DNA of 24,954 nucleotides from the IMG/VR virus record IMGVR_UViG_3300042879_005054, positions 1-24,954 of that record; one strand, given 5' to 3'. A program made the translations under genes and the position numbers. This document shows, piece by piece, positions 5,832 through 12,795 of the stretch. Position 1 is the stretch's first letter. Every line of letters starts with the position of its first letter. Origin of the DNA: a virus. The notes beneath the pieces are model-generated. The model was not told the origin of the DNA and did not search any database. It saw nothing but the letters and a program-made list of their open reading frames with translations.

Positions 5832-6800
5832 ATGATTAGTCGTAGAAACATTATGATTGGTATTGGTGCATTAGCATTTACAGATAATGCTAATTCGCAA
5901 AGTCTAGCGCGGGCGAGCGAACTTACATTTGTGGTGCCGGCTTCGCCTGGCGGGTCAGCTGATATTAGTGGTCGCTTACTTGCACGTGAGATATCATCAA
6001 TTAGATCACTCCCAATTATCGTCACCAATAGATCAGCTGGTCAAGGAATTGAAGGTACACTTCATGTATTCAATTCCAGTTCGGACTCAGGAAATGTTTT
6101 GGTCGGCGGACCCAATGGATTATTTTTTGCACCGGCAAGAGAAAATCTACCGTATAATGTAGATAGCTTTGAACCTGTATGTATGTTTAGTGCCGCATCA
6201 TTTGTATTGGTATCTCGTACCGATAGATTTCAAAATATCAATGAATTAATTTCTGCGATGCAATCGCGGCGCGTAAATTTTGCATTTAGTGCAGCCGATG
6301 GTAGATATTTAATTGAGCGAATGTCTGCATCACTAAATGCAAAAGATACGGTAGCTGTATCTTATCGCGGTGGTGGTGATGCTGTAAGAGATGTTCATTC
6401 TGGTGTGGTTGATGTTGCGATTACATCATTGGCATCAGTTATTGGGTTGGTGCAAAGTGGGTCTTTAAATCTTTTGGCGCATACACTTGATCACGGCAAC
6501 ATTGATGTCTACCCAAATGTACCACGATTAAGTAATATTCTTAATAGTACTGACCCAGCACTAACAACATTTCATTGGCACGGCCTCTATATGCCAAAAG
6601 GTTCTTCGCAATCCGTAATCCAGGCATTGCAAGATGCATCCAAAATTATATGCACAAGTCAATCGTTTATTAATAATCACGTCGAACGTGGTATGACTTC
6701 TCGTTATATGGATTCTATTCAATTACGCGAGCATCATATCAGAATGAATGAATATATGGTTGGGTATAACAATTGGTTGAAAGGGATTACTGTACGATGA
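5832..6800 (+). CDS. second TctC/Bug-family periplasmic solute-binding protein
   Basis: A 322-residue homologue of the extracytoplasmic receptors of tripartite tricarboxylate transporters. GCGAGG lies six bases before the ATG. The N-terminus has twin arginines at 4-5 (ISRRNIMIGIGALAF), so export is probably by Tat. Family features: LTFVVPASPGGSADISGRLLA at about residues 31-51, NRSAGQGIEGT in place of the usual RPGA-G-G loop, VSYRGGGDAVRDV, and a late DVYPNVPRLS. It is much diverged from the copy at 527-1498 and more AT-rich, so the two look separately acquired rather than a recent duplication. No transporter membrane subunit is nearby. Ligand unknown. Confidence 0.88.
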   Translation: MISRRNIMIGIGALAFTDNANSQSLARASELTFVVPASPGGSADISGRLLAREISSIRSLPIIVTNRSAGQGIEGTLHVFNSSSDSGNVLVGGPNGLFFAPARENLPYNVDSFEPVCMFSAASFVLVSRTDRFQNINELISAMQSRRVNFAFSAADGRYLIERMSASLNAKDTVAVSYRGGGDAVRDVHSGVVDVAITSLASVIGLVQSGSLNLLAHTLDHGNIDVYPNVPRLSNILNSTDPALTTFHWHGLYMPKGSSQSVIQALQDASKIICTSQSFINNHVERGMTSRYMDSIQLREHHIRMNEYMVGYNNWLKGITVR

Positions 6801-6991
6801 TTAAAGATATTCGAATTGTTCAGGATCATGGTTGGTTGCAACAACCTGACGGTAGACTGGAATGGGGCCCAACTCAATTTTGGATTGAATACCAGAATGA
6901 ATTAAATGAGTGGAAAAAGCTTGATGTGGTTAAGATCAATGAACTGCCGCGTGAAGATGACCCTCTTTATGATCCACCAATTAGCCATTGA
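6797..6991 (+). CDS. small hypothetical protein, coupled to the TctC-like gene
   Basis: A 64-residue protein whose ATG overlaps the TGA of the TctC-like gene (ATGA). It contains several Trp and acidic residues (DHGWLQQPDGRLEWGPTQFW) and reads as a small beta-rich domain with a Pro/Asp-rich tail. No signal peptide, so it is probably cytoplasmic. No family recognised. Confidence 0.7.
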   Translation: MIKDIRIVQDHGWLQQPDGRLEWGPTQFWIEYQNELNEWKKLDVVKINELPREDDPLYDPPISH

Positions 6992-7016
6992 CATTTGATG
7001 CACACTAATATAGTAT
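6988..7016 (+). promoter_or_regulatory. sigma70-like promoter for the tRNA cluster
   Basis: TTGACA (6988-6993), 17-bp spacer, TAGTAT (7011-7016). The predicted start near 7023 leaves only about four bases before the first tRNA at 7027. Confidence 0.75.
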
Positions 7017-7026
7017 GACACTATAC

Positions 7027-7117
7027 CGGCGTGAGGGTTGGTACTCACCAGGAGCTTATACCTCCTTAGGCAGCTGATTACTGTTGGGATAGGGTTCGAT
7101 TCCCTACATGCCGACCA
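7027..7117 (+). tRNA. class II tRNA with UAU anticodon
   Basis: Acceptor CGGCGTG/CATGCCG, three-pair D stem GGT/ACC, anticodon stem AGGAG/CTCCT around CTTATAC (anticodon UAU), T arm TAGGG/CCCTA with TTCGATT, encoded CCA. The variable region is 23 bases, as in Leu, Ser or Tyr tRNAs, while UAU is an isoleucine anticodon (AUA). The body and the anticodon therefore disagree, and the amino acid it carries is uncertain. Confidence 0.8.
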
Positions 7118-7123
7118 AGTTTT

Positions 7124-7198
7124 GGGTGATTAGCTCAGCGGTAGAGCACCGCCTTTACACGGCGAGGGTCGGGAGTTCAATCCTCTCATCACCCACCA
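7124..7198 (+). tRNA. tRNA-Val (UAC)
   Basis: Acceptor GGGTGAT/ATCACCC, D arm GCTC/GAGC, anticodon loop TTTACAC (anticodon UAC), encoded CCA. The outermost pair of the anticodon stem is a mismatch (C opposite A). Confidence 0.92.
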
Positions 7199-7204
7199 GT
7201 TTTT

Positions 7205-7293
7205 GGGGAAGCTGCTCGGATGGCGGACGGGCACCGGACTGTAAATCCGGCACATAAGAAACACAGTAGGTTCGAATCCTACCTTCCCCACCA
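7205..7293 (+). tRNA. tRNA-Tyr (GUA)
   Basis: Acceptor GGGGAAG/CTTCCCC, anticodon stem CCGGA/TCCGG around CTGTAAA (anticodon GUA), long class II variable region, T arm GTAGG/CCTAC with TTCGAAT, encoded CCA. Confidence 0.94.
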
Positions 7294-7299
7294 TTATTT

Positions 7300-7371
7300 G
7301 GACCCTTAGCTCAGCGGTAGAGCATCGGACTTTTAATCCGTGGGCCCCGGGTTCGAATCCCGGAGGGTCCT
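7300..7371 (+). tRNA. tRNA-Lys (UUU)
   Basis: Acceptor GGACCCT/AGGGTCC, anticodon loop CTTTTAA (anticodon UUU), T arm CCGGG/CCCGG with TTCGAAT. No encoded CCA. Confidence 0.94.
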
Positions 7372-7398
7372 TTATTTCATTACCTGATAAATAATTGA

Positions 7399-8244
7399 AT
7401 GATAGCATATATTACAACATACAAATTGAATATCAAATCATATTCGATTTCGACTATTGCAACTGAATTGGTATCAAGAGGTATCAAAGTTAGATTTTTT
7501 GATATTAGTTCTGATGATATTAGATTAAACCCAACACCCAATTTAATCTATGTTTGTCACCCGATGTTATCATCGATGATTCCCTTATATCGAGAAATGG
7601 AAAATAGAGGGTGTGTAGTTCTAAGTGATATTGAATCATCATTGATTGCTAGTGATAAGTGGTTATCATATAAATCACTAATTTCTTCAAATATTAGAAC
7701 ACCAGTAACACAATTAATTCGTCAGAATGAAATACCTAATGTGGGATGGCCATGTGTTATCAAACCAACATGTAGATGGTTTGGTGAGGGTGCATCATTA
7801 GTATTTTCATCTAATGATGTTCATGCTGCTTATATCAAAGCATCCTCATATCATGAAAATCAAGTTATTGCTCAGGAATATTTGGGGTATATGCACAATC
7901 TTGTAATTGTTGCAAATACTATAGGTGATAATATTTTTAGTTCATATATGAGTATTGGTAGAGGTGGGTTTATGTCAGCCATTGATGAAAAGCAAAGAGC
8001 TGTTATACCAATGGCACCACCCGATGATATAATTGATATTACCAAAAGGGTAATTAAATCAATTCCAATTGATATATCAAGAATGGAGATGATGCTTACG
8101 GAGCATGGACCAAGTATTATTGATATTAATTCTGGTGGTGCTAGAATGTGGGTAGATGTTTGTAGTAAGAAAAATTCTGCTAGATATCTTGCAGATCATT
8201 TAATATCAAAATATGAGAAATGCAATGTTAGAAACTATAGCTAG
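7399..8244 (+). CDS. RimK-like ATP-grasp ligase (A)
   Basis: A 281-residue ATP-grasp protein of the RimK type, a family that joins an amino acid or amine to a carboxylate through an acyl-phosphate. Motifs in order: SDIESSLIASDKW with the linker RTPVTQLI (about 76-107), WPCVIKP at 117-123 (ATP-binding lysine), a glycine-rich loop RWFGEGASL, AQEYLG at about 158-163, SIGRGG, a basic KQR near 200, and the metal-binding IDINSGGA at 241-248. The two small genes downstream overlap and follow on the same strand. Two more ATP-grasp genes lie on the opposite strand just beyond. The block is strikingly AT-rich. The substrate is unknown; peptide or side-chain modification is a reasonable inference. Confidence 0.85.
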   Translation: MIAYITTYKLNIKSYSISTIATELVSRGIKVRFFDISSDDIRLNPTPNLIYVCHPMLSSMIPLYREMENRGCVVLSDIESSLIASDKWLSYKSLISSNIRTPVTQLIRQNEIPNVGWPCVIKPTCRWFGEGASLVFSSNDVHAAYIKASSYHENQVIAQEYLGYMHNLVIVANTIGDNIFSSYMSIGRGGFMSAIDEKQRAVIPMAPPDDIIDITKRVIKSIPIDISRMEMMLTEHGPSIIDINSGGARMWVDVCSKKNSARYLADHLISKYEKCNVRNYS

Positions 8245-8428
8245 AAATATGTGGATAGCTCCACGTAGAAATCAGTGTGAATACTTTGATGATATTTTAG
8301 ATTTAATTGATAATTGGGAAAAAACTGATAAAAGCCAATTATTAGAAGCAAAAAATTTTATCGAAGAATTAAAAAAGTCACACCCCAGAGTATATGAATA
8401 TGTAAGGACTTATTATCATGAATCATGA
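8213..8428 (+). CDS. small helical protein, paralogue 1
   Basis: A 71-residue protein overlapping the end of ATP-grasp gene A (ATG at 8225 is an alternative start). It shares a clear pattern with the next gene: LETIARNMWIAP here against LRTIARCMFITP there, then a Trp, an Ala-Asn-(F/W)-(I/L) helix and a closing PRVYEYVRTYY against PDAYEFYITY. The two are therefore probably duplicates. Lying between ligase genes they could be partners or substrates of the ligases, which is speculation. Confidence 0.7.
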   Translation: MRNAMLETIARNMWIAPRRNQCEYFDDILDLIDNWEKTDKSQLLEAKNFIEELKKSHPRVYEYVRTYYHES

Positions 8429-8678
8429 TTGGGAATTATTAAGAACAATAGCACGTTGCATGTTTATAACACCAATGCAGCATGTCCATACAGGATATGA
8501 TTGGCCTACAAAACAAAGAGAATGGGAATCTCTTTCAGATAATCAAAAACAAATTTGGTATGATAAAGCAGAAAATTGGTTAAATGATCTTAGCTTAAAA
8601 ATGCCAGATGCGTATGAATTTTATATCACTTACGGAATCCCTGATCTAGGTGATCGGAATCATCTTTTTAATAACTGA
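8418..8678 (+). CDS. small helical protein, paralogue 2
   Basis: An 86-residue protein overlapping paralogue 1 by 11 bases, with the shared TIAR-x-M-x-I-x-P start, an acidic helix containing KAENWLNDLSLKMPDAYEF, and an extra C-terminal tail (GIPDLGDRNHLFNN) missing from paralogue 1. Its 3' end overlaps the 3' end of the opposite-strand ATP-grasp gene B by 19 bases. No family recognised. Confidence 0.7.
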   Translation: MNHDWELLRTIARCMFITPMQHVHTGYDWPTKQREWESLSDNQKQIWYDKAENWLNDLSLKMPDAYEFYITYGIPDLGDRNHLFNN

Positions 8679-9625
8679 TATTTTTCGATAGCACGATCGA
8701 CCATATGACCGGCAAGATTTTTTAGCGAGCAAGCTTCTGTCATAGGAAAATTTGCTGACGGGTTAACTTCACAGAGTTTCAACCCATCTTTTGTCGGAAA
8801 CATATCTACACGACCCCATTCAACATCTAAAGCATCTAATGAATTAATTATTAAGTCTCGCATTTCTTTGCTTGTTGCAATAGGCAATTGCACACGACCC
8901 TCAGCATTAGCAAAATTCGCTTGAAATTTTTCATACCCTACAAATGATGGAGGAATTGCTTGCATTGTGCTTTGTATATTTCTATCCCTAACTGCGTGGG
9001 CAGTTAACATATAATTTAAATTGAGATATTCTTGCGCTATTACAGTTGTATTATGTTTACTATTTGGTATTTTTGGGTCAGATGAAAGTCGTCTCGTAAA
9101 TTGAGCATTCGATAAAGATTGTATTAAATTTCCACTTATTGATTGTAGCTCAAATTCATTCAAACATAAAAATACCTTTTCCGAACCAGCAGCAAATCTC
9201 CATTTAATCACGCAAGGGTACCCTATGATATCACCAATTTGTTCGGCGGCAGTATCTTCTAAAATGTCTATGAATAAAGTTTTAGGTGTGGGTAACCCAG
9301 CTTTAACATATTTTTTGTGAGCATTGATCTTATCAAGAGCTTCTATGTGGGGTTCAATATCTGTAACAAATATTGTTCCGTGTTTTCTCAATACTCCTAA
9401 TTTTTTTAGATTGTCAGGGTTCCAAACAGCATGTCGCATTATAACCAAATTAGGTGGTATAATTTTTTTTCCGTCAATAAAAATATCATCACCAATAACA
9501 GTACACATATCAGGGTGTACATGCTCAGCATCTAAATTGCGTTTTTGCATTTCATCTAAAAATCGCCACGTTTCATAAAAATATGATTTAGGCCAGGGTG
9601 ATGTCAATAACCAAGCTTTCAACAC
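8660..9625 (-). CDS. RimK-like ATP-grasp ligase (B)
   Basis: A 321-residue ATP-grasp protein. Motifs: FVTDIEPHIEALDKINAHK with GLPTPKTLFI (about 86-119), YPCVIKW at 136-142, AGSEK loop at 146-150, VIAQEYL at about 195-201, EWGRVDMFP, and CEVNPSANF at 285-293, the Glu-x-Asn metal site. Length and order match RimK-type ligases that add amino acids to proteins or peptides. It is convergent with the small paralogues and overlaps ATP-grasp gene C upstream by seven bases, so B and C form one minus-strand unit. AT-rich like the rest of the block. Substrate unknown. Confidence 0.88.
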   Translation of the reverse strand: MLKAWLLTSPWPKSYFYETWRFLDEMQKRNLDAEHVHPDMCTVIGDDIFIDGKKIIPPNLVIMRHAVWNPDNLKKLGVLRKHGTIFVTDIEPHIEALDKINAHKKYVKAGLPTPKTLFIDILEDTAAEQIGDIIGYPCVIKWRFAAGSEKVFLCLNEFELQSISGNLIQSLSNAQFTRRLSSDPKIPNSKHNTTVIAQEYLNLNYMLTAHAVRDRNIQSTMQAIPPSFVGYEKFQANFANAEGRVQLPIATSKEMRDLIINSLDALDVEWGRVDMFPTKDGLKLCEVNPSANFPMTEACSLKNLAGHMVDRAIEKYQLLKR

Positions 9626-10578
9626 GAGTTATCTTTCTTATATTTTTCCAAAGTATATTTGGCTGTTAGTAACCCACAATCCATATTCATAAAAAGATCA
9701 TATGATATAAATGAACCGGGTGAATTTACTTCACCTATTAGATAGTGTTTACCATTGTGAAAAATATCTAATCTTGACATCTCAATATTATTCATACATT
9801 CCAAAGCATCTAAAGTTATATCATGCAATTCCTTATCTAATTTATATTCAGTTCTAATAGAATTTTGTCTATGGTTTGATATAAAAAAATCTGTTTCTTC
9901 TTTTGGTATTCTCTGCTGAATCCCTATAATTTCTTTTCCTAATGTTAATACTGATAATATACCCTTTGTTCTATGATCAATCCATTCTTGTAATATTGCT
10001 ATTCTAGAATAAGGGTATAATTTATATATTTTATACAAAGATTCAAAAATATCATCAATTGTAAAACATTTAAAAACACTATCGGCCCTAGACCCACAAT
10101 TTGATTTTACTACTATAGGAAATTTTAATTTTGCAATTTTCATAGCATCTTCAATTTGATCTGATGATGAATCTAAAAAAATTGATGTTGTTATAGGTAT
10201 TGGTATATTTGATTCCCATAATTTCTCATATTGTTTATGTTTAAATACACAAAAAACTAATGATTGTGGGTTATTAATTACCATCACCCCACGGGTTTGA
10301 TACAAATTTAAAATTTCGATTTCTTTGTATGAATAGATCATACATCTTACGATAATTATATTTGGTAGATTCTTAATAGGGATTGTTGATACATATAAAC
10401 TGCTACCCAATTCCGTCATGCTAACTATTTTAGCACAAATATTCATTTTCAATAGACCAGTTTTTACTTTTAAAGCTTCAAAAATGCTACTTTGCTTTTC
10501 CTGAATTAGATTATTAATATCCAATTCATTAGCATTTTCATCATTTAAATAACGGGTTACTACCCAAGCCGATATCAT
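9619..10578 (-). CDS. RimK-like ATP-grasp ligase (C)
   Basis: A 319-residue ATP-grasp protein. The start at 10578 is chosen because AGAGGG lies nine bases upstream; a longer frame would run into the nuclease gene. Motifs: VINNPQSLVFCVFKHKQYE with NIPIPITTSIF (about 100-134), FPIVVKS at 153-159, ILQEWID at about 195-201, MSRLDIFHNG, and GEVNSPGSF at 282-290. The glycine-rich loop (CGSRADSVFK) is less typical than in B. Its position directly upstream of B, with overlap, points to co-expression. Very AT-rich. Substrate unknown; A, B and C are probably related ligases working on linked substrates. Confidence 0.85.
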   Translation of the reverse strand: MISAWVVTRYLNDENANELDINNLIQEKQSSIFEALKVKTGLLKMNICAKIVSMTELGSSLYVSTIPIKNLPNIIIVRCMIYSYKEIEILNLYQTRGVMVINNPQSLVFCVFKHKQYEKLWESNIPIPITTSIFLDSSSDQIEDAMKIAKLKFPIVVKSNCGSRADSVFKCFTIDDIFESLYKIYKLYPYSRIAILQEWIDHRTKGILSVLTLGKEIIGIQQRIPKEETDFFISNHRQNSIRTEYKLDKELHDITLDALECMNNIEMSRLDIFHNGKHYLIGEVNSPGSFISYDLFMNMDCGLLTAKYTLEKYKKDNSC

Positions 10579-10588
10579 AAAATACCCT

Positions 10589-11035
10589 CTAATTACACCA
10601 GCTAGTTTTGGCCTCACCAAAATACTCGCGCGCGAGACCTTCTCTGATTAGCATCGCGCGTAGTGATCTACCATCAATCATAATATCACCTAATACTCGC
10701 CCACCATACTTGTCCCATTCTCTAAGCATCACCGTTACTCTAGATGCCGAAGCTACAGCATTCGTTGTGTATTCTGATGCGCGCTGCCCTAGTGCTGCTT
10801 CTCTTGGGCATAAAGCACGATGACCCTTTTCTGGTGTATCAACCCCAAAGACGCGAACAGATATTCGTTGTGCAATTGGGGCTGGCACCCATGGCGCTTC
10901 AAACTGAACCGTGTCACCATCGACAACGCGAATCACTCTCCACGAATGCTCGACAGGTTCGATGTTTCGTCCTTGAGCCAATGCGGTATTGATACCGATC
11001 ATTAGCCCGAGAAGCGCCATGAGAATACGCATCAT
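10589..11035 (-). CDS. thermonuclease (SNase-like), exported
   Basis: A 148-residue staphylococcal-nuclease-like enzyme that cuts DNA or RNA. The start at 11035 (with AAGGG upstream) gives a 20-residue signal peptide (MRILMALLGLMIGINTALA, then QGRN). The fold signatures are complete: VIRVVDGDTVQF (Asp39, Asp41), RVFGVDTPE (Arg61, Asp66, Glu69), and DKYGGRVLGDI (Arg113), followed by LREGLA-type helix text (MLIREGLAREYFGE). All catalytic residues are in place. The predicted site of action is the periplasm or outside the cell, where it might degrade competing phage DNA or recycle host nucleic acid; that role is inference. It follows the coiled-coil gene by one base. Confidence 0.92.
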   Translation of the reverse strand: MMRILMALLGLMIGINTALAQGRNIEPVEHSWRVIRVVDGDTVQFEAPWVPAPIAQRISVRVFGVDTPEKGHRALCPREAALGQRASEYTTNAVASASRVTVMLREWDKYGGRVLGDIMIDGRSLRAMLIREGLAREYFGEAKTSWCN

Positions 11036-11036
11036 A

Positions 11037-11366
11037 TTAGCCCTTAGCCTTTCTACCGCGCTTAGCTGGTGCAGGTGGCGGGGCTGCCTTAGGTGTGCGC
11101 GGCTTACGCACAACATTTTCCTTGACCTTAGCGACCTTAACCTCAACCTTTTCGACAGCCTTCTCAACTTCGACTTGGGCGGCCTCAACCTTAGCTTCGA
11201 CCTTTTCGATAACCTGCTTTACTTCGGCCTGCGCTGCTTCGACCTTAGCCTCTACCTTGGCCTCAACCTTGTCAGCAATTTCCTTGACTTCAGCCTTCAC
11301 CTCATCAAGCTTCTTCTCGGCCTCGATCTTCTTTAGACCCAGCCACACAAGAATTTTTGTAAACAT
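11037..11366 (-). CDS. Lys/Glu/Ala coiled-coil protein with basic Pro/Ala tail
   Basis: A 109-residue low-complexity protein. Residues 1-13 are hydrophobic (MFTKILVWLGLKK). About 14-85 is a coiled coil built from degenerate repeats of VEAKVEAAQAE and VEKAVEKVE. The C-terminus is basic and Pro/Ala-rich (RKPRTPKAAPPPAPAKRG). The start has a strong Shine-Dalgarno (GGAGGAG). The layout resembles histone H1-like or phasin-like host proteins, and DNA or membrane association is possible. The repeats also produce long spurious open frames on the other strand. Confidence 0.8.
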   Translation of the reverse strand: MFTKILVWLGLKKIEAEKKLDEVKAEVKEIADKVEAKVEAKVEAAQAEVKQVIEKVEAKVEAAQVEVEKAVEKVEVKVAKVKENVVRKPRTPKAAPPPAPAKRGRKAKG

Positions 11367-11463
11367 ATCTCCTCCTTATAGCGAATAAATCGCAGTTTAT
11401 GTATATAACATATTCGCATCAATTGATAGGGCTAACTAAGGTCAAGATAGCCAAATTTAATTC

Positions 11464-11492
11464 TTGACAAATGCCATAATCACCTGTATAAT
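11464..11492 (+). promoter_or_regulatory. near-consensus sigma70 promoter
   Basis: TTGACA (11464-11469), 17-bp spacer, TATAAT (11487-11492): both boxes are perfect. No palindrome at the expected upstream position. Predicted start near 11499. Confidence 0.85.
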
Positions 11493-11513
11493 TTCCTATT
11501 GAAGGAGTCAGGT

Positions 11514-11717
11514 ATGAATAGTATAGTCAAGATCCAAGTACAGCATCTTGCTAGCAATGGTCAGCCAATTACTAATTGGTCTGATCAAACACATCTGAGC
11601 TACCCAACAGACCAATCGATCTATAATCATATGTTGGCTGCTAAGCGATGCTGGAGAAACGCTAGGGTCAGAGCCGTTGATGGTAGAGGTAATATTTTGG
11701 ACATGATGTATGCTTGA
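11514..11717 (+). CDS. small hypothetical protein
   Basis: A 67-residue protein with a strong Shine-Dalgarno (AAGGAG) and a predicted 15-nt leader from the promoter at 11464-11492. It reads as mixed alpha/beta, starting MNSIVKIQVQHLASNGQPI and ending RVRAVDGRGNILDMMYA. The stop overlaps the start of the methyltransferase-like gene, so the two are probably translated together. No family recognised. Confidence 0.75.
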   Translation: MNSIVKIQVQHLASNGQPITNWSDQTHLSYPTDQSIYNHMLAAKRCWRNARVRAVDGRGNILDMMYA

Positions 11718-12369
11718 CCCAGAAGAATTACACATTGACGGTAAGCTATGGGGTGCAAAGGATAATAGATTTTGGTGTCTATTATCCACACTTCTCATTA
11801 AGACTAAGCCTCAATCCATTTTAGAGATTGGTGCAGGTCGCAGCACAACATTTTTTAGCGAATACGCTGTTAATACTGACATACCATTCGTCTCCATAGA
11901 GCAATCTGTTGATTGGTATAGAGAAATACATCGCTCATTAAGGTTTATGTTTTTACCTGGCAGTCACATAAGACACGTCCCAATCGATCATGAATCTGGG
12001 TGGTATGATTATGATATGGCGTCAGACACTATAGGTCATACTGCATATGATCTGGTTATGATTGATGGACCTACAGGTAGAACGGGTCGTAGAAATCAAC
12101 GAGGTAATGATATTCTGGAGCTAGCGTGTCGCAAATCTAGAATGGTTATCATTGACGATACACACCGCGATGAATGTCTTAGTTTTGCCAATCATATTTG
12201 CGACAGAAGGCAATTTCAAACCGTTGTCAACATAAATTATCGGCAGCGCCGCAAGGGTGTATACGATTCAAATATGTTAACAATTGCAACTTCAGAATGG
12301 TCCGACATTGTAAAGAACCGGGTTCAAGACATTTACGGTGCCGAGGGTGTGACATTTAAGTCACAGTGA
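11710..12369 (+). CDS. class I SAM-dependent methyltransferase-like protein
   Basis: A 219-residue protein with a Rossmann-type SAM-binding core: SILEIGAGRSTTFF at about 37-49 (motif I), FVSIEQS at about 60-66 (acidic end of strand 2), DLVMIDGPTGR near 114-124 (motif IV region) and RMVIIDDTHRDE near 143-154. This arrangement is like small methyltransferases acting on sugars or small molecules that share the family's IDG and IDD acid pair. No target-recognition domain for DNA is visible. It overlaps the preceding small gene by eight bases. Its TGA stop lies inside palindrome copy 3. Substrate unknown. Confidence 0.75.
   Translation: MLDPEELHIDGKLWGAKDNRFWCLLSTLLIKTKPQSILEIGAGRSTTFFSEYAVNTDIPFVSIEQSVDWYREIHRSLRFMFLPGSHIRHVPIDHESGWYDYDMASDTIGHTAYDLVMIDGPTGRTGRRNQRGNDILELACRKSRMVIIDDTHRDECLSFANHICDRRQFQTVVNINYRQRRKGVYDSNMLTIATSEWSDIVKNRVQDIYGAEGVTFKSQ
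12348..12365. promoter_or_regulatory. 18-bp palindromic operator-like site (copy 2)
   Basis: TGTGACATTTAAGTCACA, in tandem with copy 3 (centres 17 bp apart). The outer arms of the pair, GAGGGTGTGA and TCACACCCTC (12343-12387), are also complementary over ten bases. Confidence 0.6.
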
Positions 12370-12382
12370 CATTTTTATCACA
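12365..12382. promoter_or_regulatory. 18-bp palindromic operator-like site (copy 3)
   Basis: AGTGACATTTTTATCACA. The centre (12373.5) is 45.5 bp before the -35 box at 12419, the same distance as at the other three promoters. It contains the stop codon of the methyltransferase-like gene. Confidence 0.65.
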
Positions 12383-12418
12383 CCCTCTGAAGGTTAACAC
12401 AAATTAATAAAATACCTC

Positions 12419-12447
12419 TTTACAAACGCCATAATGCCCTGTAGTAT
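12419..12447 (+). promoter_or_regulatory. sigma70-like promoter with upstream palindromes
   Basis: TTTACA (12419-12424), 17-bp spacer, TAGTAT (12442-12447), preceded by AAAATACC. Predicted start near 12454. Confidence 0.8.
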
Positions 12448-12473
12448 GCCTACAAATGAGAGGAGCAACTAGC

Positions 12474-12656
12474 ATGGAATATGGGGTTGACACCGAACGC
12501 AATCTTTCTACCCTCGACCTTGAATGGGTAGAGTATGTGGCGGGGCGCAAGGTCTCCACGGCCGAAGCTGCCCAGCTTATTCGCGAGTATAACGAATGGT
12601 TGGATCAGATGGAGGCAAATGATGTCGGTCCGGAATTGTATACCGAAGCATCGTGA
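12474..12656 (+). CDS. small acidic protein, possible UGA readthrough extension to 12746
   Basis: A 60-residue protein (helical, acidic: LEWVEYVAGRKVSTAEAAQL) with Shine-Dalgarno AGAGGAG and a good match to the promoter at 12419-12447. The frame stays open after its TGA (12654) for 29 more codons that look protein-like (EIPPGYGYEGGPRKARPGF), ending at a TGA at 12744 inside palindrome copy 4. No start codon of standard type lies between. The extension may be readthrough (TGA is followed by C), a recent nonsense change, or coincidence. No family recognised. Confidence 0.7.
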   Translation: MEYGVDTERNLSTLDLEWVEYVAGRKVSTAEAAQLIREYNEWLDQMEANDVGPELYTEAS

Positions 12657-12741
12657 CCCTTCCTGGAGATTCCTCCGGGCTATGGGTACGAAGGTGGTCC
12701 GCGCAAAGCGCGGCCGGGGTTCGTATACCCGCAAGGGTCGG

Positions 12742-12759
12742 TGTGATAAAAATGTCACA
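12742..12759. promoter_or_regulatory. 18-bp palindromic operator-like site (copy 4)
   Basis: TGTGATAAAAATGTCACA with flanking G and C extending the dyad. The centre (12750.5) is 45.5 bp before the -35 box at 12796. Confidence 0.65.
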
Positions 12760-12795
12760 CCGCATCGGTACCCTGGCTGACGCCCAATTTTACCC

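Noticed and set aside
7130-7408. 92-codon open frame on the minus strand
   Set aside because: It is antisense to four tRNA genes; the PGFEPGAHG-type text is a well-known artefact of reading the complement of tRNA T arms.
11095-11388. Open frames on the plus strand rich in Ser, Thr, Leu and Phe
   Set aside because: They mirror the Lys/Glu/Ala repeats of the minus-strand coiled-coil gene and have no ribosome site or promoter.
12535-12780. 81-codon Arg-rich open frame covering palindrome copy 4
   Set aside because: It overlaps the well-supported gene at 12474, crosses the operator, and lacks a ribosome site; an internal ATG at 12682 could start a 32-residue basic peptide but has little support.
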